A stretch of 64,000 nt of DNA, taken from Tilletia caries (lineage: Eukaryota > Basidiomycota > Exobasidiomycetes > Tilletiales > Tilletiaceae). The DNA lies in assembly GCA_032718865.1 (NCBI GenBank), contig JALUTQ010000030.1, positions 558,001-622,000 on the forward strand, written 5' to 3'. Both the position numbers and the translations under genes were made by a program. Shown in pieces: positions 34,787-49,641 of the stretch. Each line of letters begins with the position of its first letter. Positions within the stretch are counted from its first letter, which is position 1. A model generated the notes under the pieces. It searched no databases. It was given only the letters and a program-made list of their open reading frames with translations, and was not told the origin of the DNA.

Positions 34787-36424
34787 ATGTCGAGCACACC
34801 ACAGCCAAGGGTGAGTAGCAACTGCATTTCAAAGGCGCGTCAAACTCCTGCTATCGTTTGCTGATTACTCTGTCTGTGCTCCTTCCCCAGGCTGTCCCAC
34901 TCACCTGCTCGGGTCACACCCGTCCCGTCGTCCATCTTGAATACTCGGACCTCCAGTCCGACAATACGTATACTATGCTCAGCAGCTGCAAAGATGGAAA
35001 CCCGATGTGAGTGCTACTCTCTCGCGCCTCTCTCAATGCCATCCCCGCGCCGCTGCTCACCACCTTCTACCTTGCCGACGTCTTCGTCTGCTCTGATCGT
35101 CTTCAGGCTGCGAGATTGGCTCGGGGACTGGGTCGGAACTTTCTTGGGTGAGCTTGTCCATCCATCGCCCTTTGTGGCCCCCATCTTTCAATGCTGGGCA
35201 TAGTGCTCATCATCGCTCTGGCGTCGCGCACAGGTCACAAGGGCGCAGTGTGGTCAGCAAGATTATCCGGCGGGGAGGCCTCCTACGCCGTCACAGGCAG
35301 CGCTGACTTCTCGGCGTAAGTTCTGCTCCCTGAGTTCCGGACGAGGCGGTCGAGTAGCGCGTCGCTCACAGCTCTGATCGTTCTTCCCTCACGAGCAGCA
35401 AGGTATGGGACACGTACAGCGGTCAATGCCTGCATACATTCCCCCACAACCACATTGTTCGCGCCGTCGCCATCAACGCGCAGGGGACCGCGATTCTTAC
35501 GGGAGGCCACGAGAAGAAGCTCCGTCTCTTCGATCTCAGCCGACCAAAGTCCGAGGCGAGTCTACTGACAGGAGGGCCTGCGGCTGAAAAGGGTTTGGCG
35601 CACGATGGCAACATTCGGAGCGTGGTCTGGAGCAGAGGGGACGAGAACGTCGTGGTCAGCGTGGGAGAGGACAAGGTGGTTCGGTGAGTACTTCGCCTTT
35701 GAGCTCCGCAAGTTTGGCGCGCTCCTAGCCCTCCCTTTGCAGCTTTCGGCAACGCTGATCTTTTGACTTCCGCAACCTCCCGCACGTATGCTTGAATCGG
35801 CATAGATGGTGGGATACCCGAAGCCTCACCGTGTCGCATGAAATGACATTTGCGGATCCGGTCCTCTCCATGGAACGTGCTCAAACTGTGCTTGGGGAGC
35901 TGTTGACGGTCGCTTCAGGCAAGGACGTCTACTTCTTGAATTTGCGAGAGTGAGTTTCATGCCGCGATATGACGCTTACGTTGCCATCTGAGACTTATCC
36001 CGTTCACCTTCTGTCCATCACGCTGCACTCTACGCCACATCTTCCCTCCGCAGCCATACCGTCCTCAAGAAGTACACGCTCGATGTCACACCTTCGTCTG
36101 TCTCATTACATCCCTTGAACGCGGACCGTTTCATTGCTGGAGAAACCAATGCCGGCTGGGTGCGGATCTACGACTTCGAGAGCGGACAAGAGCGCGAGCT
36201 GCACAAGGGACATCACGGACCGGTCCACTGCGTGAGCTATAGTCCTGACGGCGAACTAGCGGCGAGCGGGAGCGAGGATGGTGAGTACATGCGGAGCCGC
36301 AGCCAAGCGTTCGCTTCTCCACTTTTTCGCTGACAGTATTCTGCTCTGCGCCTCAAACTGCGCAACAGGTACAATCCGACTCTGGCAGACATGGCCCGGA
36401 AAGTCTTATGGGCTATGGGGGTGA
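34787..36424 (+). CDS. STRAP: STRAP/UNRIP-like WD40 protein
   Basis: Eight exons: 34787-34810, 34891-35006, 35107-35147, 35234-35315, 35399-35683, 35806-35949, 36054-36280 and 36369-36424, giving 324 aa in one frame. It aligns end to end with serine-threonine kinase receptor-associated protein: PLTCSGHTRPVVHLEYS at the start, GTFLGHKGAVW, TGSADFSAKVWD, and SGSEDGTIRLWQ...SYGLWG at the end. WD40 propellers of this family are scaffolds; animal STRAP works in SMN-complex assembly and signalling, while the fungal role is poorly known. eIF3i is a related alternative, but the start and end motifs favour STRAP. Introns are short. A broken 5' copy lies at 23184. Confidence 0.92.
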
Positions 36425-38051
36425 GGAAAGGCCAGGAACGTTTGTGGAGTAGCAAAACCCCTTCGTTTGCCCCACTTCAACACAGTGGAATCTTGCTGCT
36501 CAGATTTGCTTTACACATACTCGGACAATTCTGAGCCATGCTTCTCGGTGCACGAATCTATGGACCGGCCAAGTCACAGCGCGCTGGCGCGAGGTCCAAG
36601 CAACGCGCTTGTGTCAGTACAGCGGCAAAGATTGTACCTTTGTTCTCGAGACCGATTGAAGATGAGGATGTCGAAGTGAACCCAGAATCTTCTGTTCGGC
36701 CATGACGCATGCCGCGGGACATGCGTCCACGCCGAATGCTGTAGCAGTCTGCGCAGGCGAGCTGAACTGATCTTTCCAAGCATGTCTTCAATATCTCATG
36801 GCTGACCCAGGTGTCCTGACGCCCTTGCCGGTTTACTCTTCTCTTTTTCTTTCGAAGCGCATTGCGCTTTCTTGCGTTCTCATTTCCTCTTCTTTTGTTC
36901 ACCACAGCCTCCGAATGCGGATCAGGGCTGCGGAGCTGTCAGAACTCTGACGCTCGGACTGCCGTCACCACGTCGCTTGGAGCTAAACCAGGTATCGTGG
37001 ATGGGAGACGGAAGACAGAAGTGCTCGCATGGCACGGTCCTCGACTTTTTCCAATTCGTCGCACCGGAGGATCTACAGTACGACTCTTGTTATTGAGCCG
37101 GCCATTTCAGCTTCGGTCTTCAAGTAAGCCGGCTACTTCCGGTCCCCACTGCTTCGAATTCATTCTCGTTATGCTTATATGTTGTTCCTTTAGCGTGGTC
37201 GCATGGAAATGGCTGCAATATAACTGATCTCTTCCCTTTTTTCTTGTCCTCGCCGTTTCGCCCTTCTGGACCCCATGATGCTACTCGCTTCCTTTCTTCT
37301 CAAACAGGGGCCAAGGCTCCTTTCGGTCCTTGTGCGGAGATATTACAGTTGAACAGCGCTCAGTAATATATATCAGCGCCCAACGCTCAGCTGTCGGAGC
37401 TTTCGGGTCGACGAGGTTGCACGTCGAGATCTCTTACATTCCGGCAACTCGAGCGCAAAGACATTGAGCGCTCGCTCCCGTCATCTCATTGCGGGAACGG
37501 TCAGGAAGCTGGACAAACACACCATCGCCAATTCTGTGTACGCTCTGGGGCCTGGACCTTTCTTTGCCGAAATTGTGGACTCGTGAAACGTCGCAACGAC
37601 CTGACCGTCATCACAGATGGCAACCGATCTATGAGTCCCAGGCACCAGGCTGTACGAGTGCACGAGTAGTTCGAAAACTGATAAGGAACCCCAGGCTATC
37701 AGCGGTCAGAAATCAGTGCGCCTCATCTTCTGATTTACACCGCTGTCGCATCTTCAGGGTAGCACAAGCCTTTAGAGGAAATCGCCTTTTGCGGTCATAA
37801 TCATAAAGTCTTTCATGATGATTTCTCAAAATAGGGGTTAGGGTGGCTATACGCAAATGAAAGACTAGCAGCACACTTTTGTTTTAGAAGGCTTATATGA
37901 GGCCTGTGCTGAGAGGCCCCGCCTTTGACTGTTGGCTCATCCTGTCAGCAGCCTGTTCAAAATGCTGCCAGAAGGCAGATCATTCAGCTGGCGAGGTCGG
38001 GGAGCAGAGCTCCGAAGACCACGTAGACCCTGAAGTTTCCCCAATTGGCGT

Positions 38052-38060
38052 GACGCTGTG
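38052..38060. repeat. 9-bp target duplication of the MITE, left (GACGCTGTG)
   Basis: GACGCTGTG abuts the element at 38061 and is repeated at 38656-38664 just after its right end. Confidence 0.8.
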
Positions 38061-38655
38061 GAGGTTTATCACAGGATGGTACGGTATTTTGATTTTTATC
38101 CCAGGATGGTACGCCCTCCAAAATTATCACAGGATGGTACGCTGTGAAAATTATTTTTGCCTATCCTCACTGCCTGCCGAAAGAATCTCTCAAGGTATGC
38201 GAAATTACTGACTCCCTCCCCTCTCCCCGCTCAGAATGGAATCTTCTAGAGACAGTTCAGCTCTCATAGAGCGCGGCGTGCGCCCTCTGAGAGACGTAGA
38301 TTCGGCCTGAGGACTTGCTATTGCAAACTGGAGAGTGCCGTACATATTGACATTGAACACTCTGACTGTAAGACGTGTAATTCCGTAAATAAAGGCCTAT
38401 AACGTCTCTGACGGCCCTAGACAAGGTATAACTCTCGTCGGTGGGCACCCAGCCCGGCATAAGCCTGCGGAGATGCCAATGCTACACAATCTTGAGAGAC
38501 TAAGTATCATCCTTGACGTTGAGGAGTGAGGACGTGGACGGGAGTGAGGAGATTGGGAGAATCAATTTTGCCAGTGTACCATCCTGTGATATTTTTGCTT
38601 TCCGTACCATCCTGGGATAAAAAGCAAAATACCGTACCATCCTGTGATAAACCTC
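38061..38655. mobile_element. Mutator-like MITE with about 85-bp terminal inverted repeats
   Basis: 595 bp, starting GAGGTTTATCACAGG and ending with the inverse, CCTGTGATAAACCTC. The first about 53 bases of the two ends match with one difference, then more loosely to about 85. Each end holds three spaced copies of a unit like ATCMCAGGATGGTAC. It is flanked by a 9-bp direct repeat. Long TIRs starting with G and a 9-bp duplication fit the Mutator superfamily. The interior has no coding capacity, so it must be non-autonomous. Confidence 0.82.
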
Positions 38656-38833
38656 GACGCTGTGACATGTGACAGAGTTTCATGGTTTCTAGATAACCGC
38701 CGTGAATCTCAAAAAATTCGTAACTTTTTCCAGGCTCAAACGATGCACCTCTCTGAAGACAGAAACCTTTGATTCGATGAAATGCTACCCGGGGATGTGC
38801 AAGACTGGATGGTGGTGGTGAGCAAGGTGCATG

Positions 38834-38879
38834 CAGACGTCGTGGAGGGTGGTGAGGATGACACCCTCCACGACGTCTG
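38834..38879. other. Perfect 18-bp inverted repeat (hairpin)
   Basis: CAGACGTCGTGGAGGGTG (38834-38851) and its exact reverse complement (38862-38879) are separated by 10 bases. The direct repeat CTGGATGGTGGTGGTGA lies on both sides. It could be a cruciform, or the residue of a small inverted duplication. Confidence 0.7.
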
Positions 38880-41310
38880 GATGGTGGTGGTGACCAGACG
38901 ACCATGCTACAGAGGCCAGAGCGCCTGGGACCGTGCGGGGTCGGTCACCACCGGACGCGGGTCTCTTATACGTCACGTGACCTCTATTGCCCCCTTGAGC
39001 AAAAGGCTCCCAGCAGGATTGTATAATTGCGTTGCACAGGCCTCCCCAAAAGCCTTAATCAATTGGCATCTTCAGCCTTTTCCAAGCCTGTGCCCTTACC
39101 GCATTCCACGAGGCCCGTGGTACAGCTTATTGTAAGGCCAGTGGGCCGACAGCGGTGTAATTGCCCGAGCCATGTGTTCAACCAGCAGTGCGGTAAGCCA
39201 GACATATATGACTCCTCGGTAAAGCGTTCCAGGTGCTGTTTCAAACTTTTTACAGGGATAACCCGCGAGTGCATCGCGACATGTCGATCTCAGGACGTGG
39301 GACGTGTTGCGTTCCCCCTTGTCTGCACGTCTGAGCGGCGCCAAAAGAGCGATTATGCTTCCAAAATTTTGGCGGTGTGTTTGGTGCAATCTTACGTAAG
39401 AATGCTAAGGAACTCCGACGACCTGCCTCAACGTCTCCACCCCAGTCCCCAGCCCAGCCGAGCTCCCTTCCCTTCTTCCTTCTTTCCTTCGAGATTCGAT
39501 GCGCCCATCTTTGCCCTCCCTCCTGCTTGCCATGGTTACAGAGCAGCTCACAGCTCACCGTGCTCGCAATCTGTGGTCGATAGGTACCACACAGCCTCGG
39601 GGTCAGTTTCACCTCGAATGAGAAATGAATATGGTATTTACCAACGCGCAAACCCCTCGCTGTGTCGAGGATGCCAACAAGCTGTTTAATCGCCTCGTAT
39701 ATTTACCCGCTACACAAGCGGAGAGAGAACGGGTACAGCTTCTGGTCAGATGCGTTGATGCTGCATCATCGATTCATTCCCATATATCATCCTCCAGAGG
39801 GGACGGTGCACCAATATTTCACCTATGTTCGTATGGTCGATCCAGGCCCATTTAGCTGGAACTTCCGTGTTCTCCAGCGATAGCACAGCAAGGTCGAGGA
39901 GCTACTGAAGCAAAGATGTTATTTTACTGCTTCTGGGTTGACGATACAAAGCGGCTCGTTCTGAAGTAGCGAAGCGGACTGAGCGACGGTAGCTATCAGC
40001 ACTTAACACATCTCTATAACACCACAGACATGCATGTCATCAGCTTGACCCACCGATGAGATCCGCGCGGTGTTTGGGGCCGTTCATCTTAACCAGTGCC
40101 TCGGGCACAGCGGTTGTGGAGCGTGGCTCGGCCAGCTATGACAGTCAGGCTTCCAGTGCTCTACCCATCACCGAGATGAGGCACCTTGTGCACAGTCACG
40201 AGGCTTGCGTTTTTGCTCAGTTCAACTCGAACATGCCCAGCTGTCACTGAATAGAGGATAGAGAAGGAATACCCGGAGCGACTTTGATGCTGGATATGCG
40301 ATATGTATGCACTCCGGATCAATGCATGAAGCCGCAATAAGCAGCCAGATTTTCGCTTTCAGTGGCTTGGAAAATACCCTTCGGTGGCTGGAAAAATGCC
40401 TCCAGCTCTGCAGCTCAATTTGTTTGTTGTCCAGCTGCACGACACAATCCTTTCTTGAGCATGATTGGACCAGGATCCATTCTACCAAAGCTCGTGTTCG
40501 GACCTTCCACGTACTCCTCGACTTGGGATCCATGCCTGAGTGCCTCATCATCCGCGAGGCGAGGACGCAAGCTCACGACTAGTTCGAACCACCCTTGTTC
40601 TAGAACTCAAGGAATCCCCGAGGCCAAAAAAACCCAAGTGAGGACTTCGGTGAGATTGAGATGCGAATGGCTGGCCTTTGGGGGAAGTTGACTTTCATTA
40701 TCCCTTGCACAGCTTGCATCTGCCGTCGAGTTGGCTCGGCTTCCCTCTCCGTGCATGCGAGGCCGAGCTTGTCCTTGTTGAGATCGTTGAGATGAGATGT
40801 TGTATTGGACAAGGCGACCGGAACCCGCAGGCATCTCGCTGGGATCTCAATCCGATCGTCCTACGCAACACAAACACGCCGTACTTTCGCGGCGTCTCGT
40901 GCGAGCAGCTCTTGCTCATCGGTTCAGCGTTCAGCGGATGAGCTGTCAGACAAGGAAACCTTGCGGTTTCACATGGACAAGGCTTCTTTGTTCTCATACA
41001 CAGGACCAACTGCTGTCCGAGTCCCCTGATACCTCAGCCAGGGCGTCTAACTTTACGACGGTTCGGGTGCCGAGCCTAGGTTTTCTCCTGACCCGCTCGT
41101 CAGTGATTGCGTGCTGACATTCTCGACCTCACCCTTTCCTTCTTACCCATAAGAGCCAAGAGCCAGGAGGCCAAATCACAAGCCCGAGCCCCATCACCTT
41201 CATCCTTCACACGGTCCCTTCCACCTCTGCCCGTGCTCCCTCCCTTCCCTCAACTGTCAAGCCTCTCATACCTCACCTTTCATACCTTCCTCACCAACCC
41301 CTCTCACAGT

Positions 41311-43297
<1,987 letters not shown>

Positions 43298-44128
43298 ACT
43301 TCGTTTCCATCAAAATACCCGATCGGTTCCAGCAGGTAGCTTTTCACCAATCGACACAAGTCCCAGCAACGCACCAGCAACGCAGACACGATCCTCTTCA
43401 CAAGCAATTGCAACGCAACCAGGCCTCCGACAACCCATGCCCCCTACCTCATCCATCGTCAAGTCGATACCCTTCGATCTCCAACCATCAATAAGCCCGG
43501 CGCTCAACGCTGAACACTCTACACGCAAGTCAGTCCCCATATAGAACGTCTCTTCGATTCGAGATCGGAGTCTCGGGGGTTCCTCGCCCGCGTGCACCGA
43601 ACAATTTTTAGAAAGCAACCTGTTCCTCACACTTCGTTCTCCGATCGCTCCACTCAAGGCCCGTATTACTTACGGCCATTTAATCATCCTTATTTCGTTC
43701 TTTCTACGGTCTCCTCTTTTAATACCTCCCTCCTCGTCTGACCTACCCCACTCTGATTGTCTTCTTTATTTAGCGGCGGAATATTATGCTCCCATCGCCT
43801 TCTGACTCCTACTCGAGTGTCGACCGCGCTTCTTCACATGCCTGTTTGTCGGATGCGAAGGACTTGGATAATGGCATGCGGACCTTGCCTTCTCTCACTC
43901 GCTTCGCGTTCGTCTGACTGTCAAGCTCAGAAGACGGGAACGGGGTACACCGAACGAAACGTCACTGAGATAAGATTAGATAACAGCGTTTTTCCATTCC
44001 CCGCTCTCGAGGCTCGAGTCGCGACGTCGAGAAGGTCGTTCACTCAGGAAGCTGAATTCATAGAACAGCGTCCATAGCCATCCCCCGTGACAGTCAGAGA
44101 GCCAGAGAGCCAGAGACGAGAGTGAAGG
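43298..44128. other. Intergenic region before TPR2
   Basis: No gene. The zinc-finger 3' UTR region is followed from about 43970 by the TPR-block duplication, which includes the TPR2 promoter (identical in type to that of TPR1). Confidence 0.5.
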
Positions 44129-47100
44129 ATGTCCGCACTTGCTGGGTACGATGACTTGGACGGATTTATTGACGACGGCGACGACGAAGAATGGACCAAC
44201 GGGGCTGATCTCGACGACGATCTCAGCGACGACGACACGGACGAGTACGAGGCGGACGAGTACGACATCGACGACGAATCTGTGATGCACTCCGACCTCG
44301 AGGACGACGCTTCCTCATGCACAAGTGACCCAGACCTGCCCGCAAGAAGTGAGTGCAGTCTCTCTCTCTCTCCCTCTCTTTCTTAGAGCATCTAGTGCTG
44401 ATCCTCGGGCTCGCAGTTCCACAGACACGCCTGTCCGAATCCACAATCGCAGGCCTCAACACCACAGATCCCATCAAGAATGCCTTCCGCCACATCGCCC
44501 CCATGCTCGCCACCAGCAGCAATCACCTCCAAACCTGCGTCCGTCTCGTACTCAAGATCATCCAGTCTGAACCCCGCAGCAGGCTACTCAAACGAGGCAG
44601 CGAATCCCTCGTACAGCGCCTTCTCATCTTCTTTACCCAGGTCGCAGAACGCAGCAAGAAAGTCCATAATCAACACGGAAGCGGAAGCGACCGGCCCGGC
44701 ACCGCTACCGCTATCCTTCTTCAGCAGGTCAAGATCCACGTACAAGTCTTTCACCGTTTCGTCCTGCTCCACGCCCGCGACTCCATCGTCATCAGTAGCG
44801 CAAACCGAAGCAGAATCGTTTCCAAACTCAGTGGCTTCTCAAAAACCCAATATGCTTTCATTTCCATCGCACAGAAGCACCTCGTCCTAGGCACCCTTGG
44901 TCGTCTACAGCTCGCCACTCTCGATCCTCTTTCTCGATATCAACCTCGGCTGATCGCAGTCGAGACCATCATCAACGAGCTGGACCTTGCGCTGAGCCAG
45001 GAAGTGCCATCGCCGGACGATACCATCGAGGAATACTCGGACCTGCGGACCGACCTGCACCTCGGCTTCTTCCTCCGCAATCTACACGCTCCTGCTCTTT
45101 CAGACGTCGATCGCGGTGCCAAGCGAAAACAGGACCAAATCAACGACAGTGAAGACAGTCACAATGCCAATCAGTGCCGAAGTTCGTGTCAAGGAGGACC
45201 GGGTTGCCCCAACTCCCCTCCATTTATTCAAGAATTCGCGCCAGCCAGCCTCGCTTTCAAGGAGATCGGACAGCTCCGACAACGCAGAGAACGGGCCTCT
45301 GAGCGCTTTTCAGACGTCTCCAACCTTTGGGCAAATCCATTCATCCGAATGTCCTCGAGCATGATGAGAATGTTGCTGTTGACCCTTTCGCTCTTGCTCT
45401 ACCAGCTTCAATCCCACGAAATTGCGGATCAGCTCGCAGAGGTCTTTGTGGCCTCCGTCCGAGAAGAATACGAACGGTGCCCGTCCACAGCCAATCGACT
45501 CCGGCTCTGCAATGCACTCGGCTGTCTCGTCCTCATCTTCCGGGGGCCGAATCGTGTCGTAGAGTCCATGTACGCGGCGGAGGAGGCGCTCGCTCTCCTA
45601 CAACCGCTCTACGAGGACAGCCCGACCGGGCATCTACCACTCATCGCAGCCCTCAAGCTGACGTACAGCACCGCCCTCTCGCACATGGCAGACATGACGC
45701 TCGGCTCGCAGACACAGCTCCTCCTCCGTCGCAAGACTTGTCGAGTTGCTCATCAGGCTACCACGCTCGCTCGCGCAGCTCACAACGCGAATCCGACTGA
45801 CACCGATGCTAAAATCAACCTCGCCATCGCCCTCTCCAGCCATGGTGTGCTGTGCCGTGAACTCAGCGAGACATGCGCCGAGTTGAAAGCCATGCAAGCG
45901 AAGAACCAAGCCGAACACGAAAGATGCTTCCCAGACAACCCACTCACCTTGCCCCCACCCCTCAACACGCAGTACATTCGCGACAAGGTCGACGACCAAA
46001 CGTGCGGCAACTTCGAGGACGCGGGAGCCGCGTACGAGGAGGCCATCTCGATCTACCGAGGGCTGGCGAAGGAGTCTCCTGAGCTCTTCGACCCGCTCCT
46101 GGCCGAGACGCTCCAGGCGGCCGCGGACGTGTACAACTCGGACCTCAAGCCCAAGGCGGAAGAGTGCATTGCCAGATATCAAGAGGCGATCTCGATCTAC
46201 CGACGTCTGGCGGAGTCCTTCCCGCTCCTCTTCAACAGATGGCTCGAGCTGTGCAATCACGACCTCGCACTCCGTCTTCACTGGGAAGGCAGGCTCGTCG
46301 AGGCGGAGAAGGCGTTTCATGAAATGCTTACCTTCCGTCCCGCCAATGACGTAGACCCCGCCGTCGAATCCTGGAGGTCTAGCAGCGTCCGTGCCTCCGT
46401 CTACCACGCCCGCGCGTTGCTTTGCGCCCGACTGGAGCGATATGACGAAGGTCTCACGCATGCGGCCACGAGCTGCATGATGTTCCCGAGGGCGGACCCG
46501 CAGCTCGAAGACCTCACGGAGCCCTTAGCCGTCCAAGGTTTCTGCCAGTGGGCGTCGGGCAAACATAATGCGTCGGAGGCGCAGCGCATGTTGAAGAAGA
46601 GCATCAGCATTGCTGTTCATAACGGACATAATTTCTCACGGATACAGGAGATGCGGGAGCAGGACCATGGCTACTTTCTCGCGCTTGGCTGGATGGGCGC
46701 CGTACAATGCACCCTCGGAGAACGCAACGAGGCGCGGATCCAAGGCGAGCGCGCCGTCGAGCTCGCACGGATCATGCTCGTCTCGGAGAACGTCATGCAG
46801 CAAGCGGAACGGGCGGTGGAGCAGCTCGACTTCGTGCTCCCGCATCTGCTCGTCCTTCTCGCGGGCACGCATTGGGAGGCGGGCCGGTCCGAGGCGGCGT
46901 GGGATGCGGTGGAGGAGAGTCTACGGTTGGGGGAGGGTGTGAAGGGATTGGATGGGTCGACGAGGAAGACGGCGTTGTTGTTGAAGGCGCGGTTGTTGGG
47001 TGGGAAGGGGTCTGGGGAGGAAGCGGCGGCGGTGCGAGTTGAGGCGGATACGATAGCTTTCAAAGGCTTTCTGGAGGCGATCGGTCCTTGAGACTGCTCT

Positions 47101-47490
47101 TCCAAACGTTCCCGTCGGCCCATCGCCCACGCCCAACGTGCGACGATGCCCGATGGACGGCATGGCTTCCTCTTCTTTCTCTAACAGAGTCACAATGCTT
47201 GCATAAAGCAAGCTGTAAGATCCGTTTTCGCATCCCTTTCTGGTCACTACAGGTCACCTCTTTCCTTCCAACTGTCATGTGTACTCGTACTGATGCCTCG
47301 CAGCAACAACCCCAAGCAACGGCATGCATTCCCCGCTCGAGAAGAATCGGCCTGCCGTCGACCGTCATCCCCACTGCTTACGCTCTGCTCTCCCACTGAC
47401 GTTTCTGCTTCCTATTCCCTCCCAATGCAGCCTAGATCGGTATTCGGTTTCGGACCTTCGCCAGCAATCGCAGAGACGTCGGTTTCCCCA
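43970..47490 (-). repeat. Inverted segmental duplication T, right copy (about 3.5 kb)
   Basis: Reverse-complement partner of 23550-27080. It carries TPR2, its promoter and its 3' flank. Confidence 0.88.
44129..47091 (+). CDS. TPR2: acidic N-terminus plus TPR-like repeat protein
   Basis: Exons 44129-44348 and 44417-47091 (same 68-nt intron as TPR1), 964 aa. The acidic N-terminus and the start of the helical region are identical in sequence to TPR1 up to IVSKL (about base 44828). Divergence then begins abruptly, and near-identity returns at REMREQDHGYF (about 46650-46690) to the end. Repeat units include AAYEEAISIYRGLAKESPELFD and ARYQEAISIYRRLAESFPLLFN. Probably a protein-protein interaction scaffold; no catalytic domain seen. 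Confidence 0.85.
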
Positions 47491-47780
47491 GTCCCAACCC
47501 CTGATCTTCCTCCTCACTTTGCTCCTCATCTCCCCCCTCATCGTCATCTCCAGCAGAGGGTATCATGCTGCTATGGCGTCATCGATCTTTCTCCACGGTG
47601 ACGTTGGTACTGACGGAGACTCAACTTCTCTTCGATGTGCCTGTTCACCGAACGGGCCTGACGAGAAACGCCATCGGCGGGCCTATGTGTCGTTATCGTC
47701 TGTTTCCGACTGAAGGGAGGCCAAGCGGACGATAGGAAAGGGGATGAAGAGGTCAATGCAGGTGGGGGAATCATCTTCAA
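47092..47780. other. 3' flank of TPR2
   Basis: No gene. The first 400 bp match the TPR1 3' flank inverted. The stretch 47490-47700 resembles the 3' flank of TPR3 (54300-54500), so the TPR genes duplicated together with their downstream sequence. Confidence 0.55.
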
Positions 47781-48439
47781 CGACCTGCTCAGTGCTCACC
47801 GTATTGCCGCTGCGCTGAAGGCAGGTGACCGCGGATGAGAGCCCTCGTCTCCTTCTCCTTCCTAATTGTGACTCCGACCGGTCTGAATGTTGAGTCGAGG
47901 AAGTGCCTGCTGCTGTTGCTGTCAATAGAAGGAGAAAAAGGGAGGATTCTAAAGCTAGGCAGACACGGTAAAGGGAAGGAAAAGGTGAGCATTCTAAAGA
48001 TGTGAGCGACGACAATCGCGTTCTATCAACCACTACAGCACTCCAGCGAGCTATTCCCGCGAAGATCAACGCCAGGCCAGTACAGAGGCCACCGCGGCGA
48101 ACGCAACTTGGGGAGCGAGTCAGACTAGACGGGGAGAGGATGAGCGAGCGAGTGGGACTTCCGAGGCATTCGTTGCTGCAACTGTACCTTCGCCTCTTCC
48201 TTCGATCCTCACTGGATTCGAACGACCCGCCACAGCCGCAGCGTAGACGCCAGCAGACAGTGAATGCTCGGCCGTCATCCGTGATGTGGTCGGCGCTGGG
48301 CTGCGAACGTCGTTGCTGAGCACGAAGCCTGCTCACCTTCTCACACAGGCCAACGGCGATTAGATAGATAGCAAACATCCGGTCGAGAAGGTCGAGGACT
48401 CGAGGATGAGGTCGAGGCGGTCAAGATCAGGCTGGTCCA
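47781..48439 (+). repeat. 659-bp direct repeat, copy 1
   Basis: Aligns to 56629-57287 at a constant offset of 8,848 bases with no indel; I saw no base difference. To the left, similarity continues at a lower level for about 80 bp; to the right it ends sharply after GGCTGGTCCA. Minus-strand frames cross it in both copies, but no known domain is visible. It spans the first bases of the frame of the next gene. Confidence 0.9.
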
Positions 48440-48519
48440 CGCGCACGCCCCATCAGCAGCGGCATCAGCAGCAGCGCCAGCAGCAACAGCAACAGGAGCG
48501 AACAGGAGCGAACAGGAGG

Positions 48520-49641
48520 ATGGCGCGACCCACAGCGGGCGAGCATGGCGGCCACGACGAGGTCATCTACGTCAAGTCCGAGCCAGCAGGACGCTCGGTC
48601 GAGGATGCGATACCGCTCCTCAGCGACACCGACACCGACACCGACAGCGACTGCGATGAACTCCCGCCTATGCGCAAGCCAGAGGACGAGCAGCAGCAGC
48701 AGCAGCAGCAACATGGGCATCAGCATGCTGGCTCTGCCTCTGCGTCTGCTGTCGATCTGGAGGACGACACGAGCGCTCCGGACTGGCAGCGAGCAACGTA
48801 CTTCGCCAGCCAGCGCGCGTATGCAGACATTGCCCACTACTTCCGCACCGGCGACGCCTACTTCGTCAGCCTCACCATGACGCCGTGGGAGAGTAGCCAG
48901 GATCCTGTGGACATCGTCGACTTCGGCTGGGCCCATCTCCGCCCCCAGTTCAACCCAGACGGCCGACAGCAGCACTTCGACTGGAACGCACAGATCGCAA
49001 AGGCGCACAAAGGCCACAACACCTTCGCTTTCAACCAGGACATGTACTACGCTGCCGAGCGCGTCTGCTCGGCTGTCAACGTCAAGGGGGCACGCACCAG
49101 CTGGCGGCCGTATGTCGTCCACTACCAGCCTATCGAGGGCAAGGACTGCTACAACGAGGCCGTGCTGCCCCACCACAAGGACAACTCCCTCTTCCGCGCA
49201 TTCATCGATCACATCAAGCCCAAACGCGAGACCAAGAGCAACTGCTTCTCCAGAAATATCGCTGGAACCTACTTTGACGGCCAATTCCACCTCATGCTCG
49301 AATTCAACCAGTTCCTCAACACCCTTAGCGAGAGAAAGCCCGTCTTCCTCCTGACCCGCTGCATGAAGCAAGGTCAGTTCCTCCTCCTCATTCCATCACT
49401 TTATTCTAATCCTTGACTTTTTCTTCTCCCTCTTTCAGGCGTCGGGTTCCTCTCCCAGCTCGGCATAGCGTGGGGGAACATGAATCTCTCCTACCCGCTC
49501 AGCCCTTGGTTTACTCCCAAAGAGGACGCCGAGTGGCTGAAGGAGCATCGCTACTGGACAGCAACAAAAACAACGGCAGGACTCTCGTCCAACGGCGGTG
49601 GAGCAGCATCGTCGTGCTTTGTCAGGCGCGTCCACAGCTAA
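48520..49641 (+). CDS. Unknown protein with polyQ; conserved globular core
   Basis: Exon 1 (from ATG 48520 to 49372; the frame is open from 48406 inside the repeat) joins exon 2 (49439-49641), 351 aa. The N-terminus is acidic with a Gln run (about 48690-48712). The core, YFVSLTMTPWESSQDPVDIVDFGWAHL...HFDWNAQIAKAHKG, has the feel of an RNase H-like or 3'-5' exonuclease-like fold (compare Gfd2-type proteins), but I cannot confirm it and catalytic acids are not evident. Exon 2 encodes SPWFTPKEDAEWLKEHRYW, then stops at 49641. A second version of this exon lies at 50241. Function unknown. Confidence 0.55.

Larger units (their letters stand above)
36425..41310. other. Gene-poor region of about 4.9 kb
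   Basis: No supported coding region: open frames are short, lack introns or domains, and base composition is more AT-rich than the neighbours. It holds a MITE (38061-38655), an 18-bp hairpin (38834-38879) and a 10-bp inverted repeat AGTCTTTCAT/ATGAAAGACT (37807-37816, 37857-37866). Confidence 0.6.

Noticed and set aside
37833..37843. GGGGTTAGGG, telomere-like
   Set aside because: A single unit with no array; chance match.
48209..48218. Possible tRNA B box (GTTCGAATCC) on the minus strand, repeated at 57057-57066
   Set aside because: No matching A box, acceptor stem or T stem around it; it lies inside the 659-bp repeat, so the second copy adds no evidence.
48427..49371. 314-codon minus-strand frame opposite the unknown polyQ gene
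   Set aside because: Mirror of the CAG-rich coding strand; no start context or domain.
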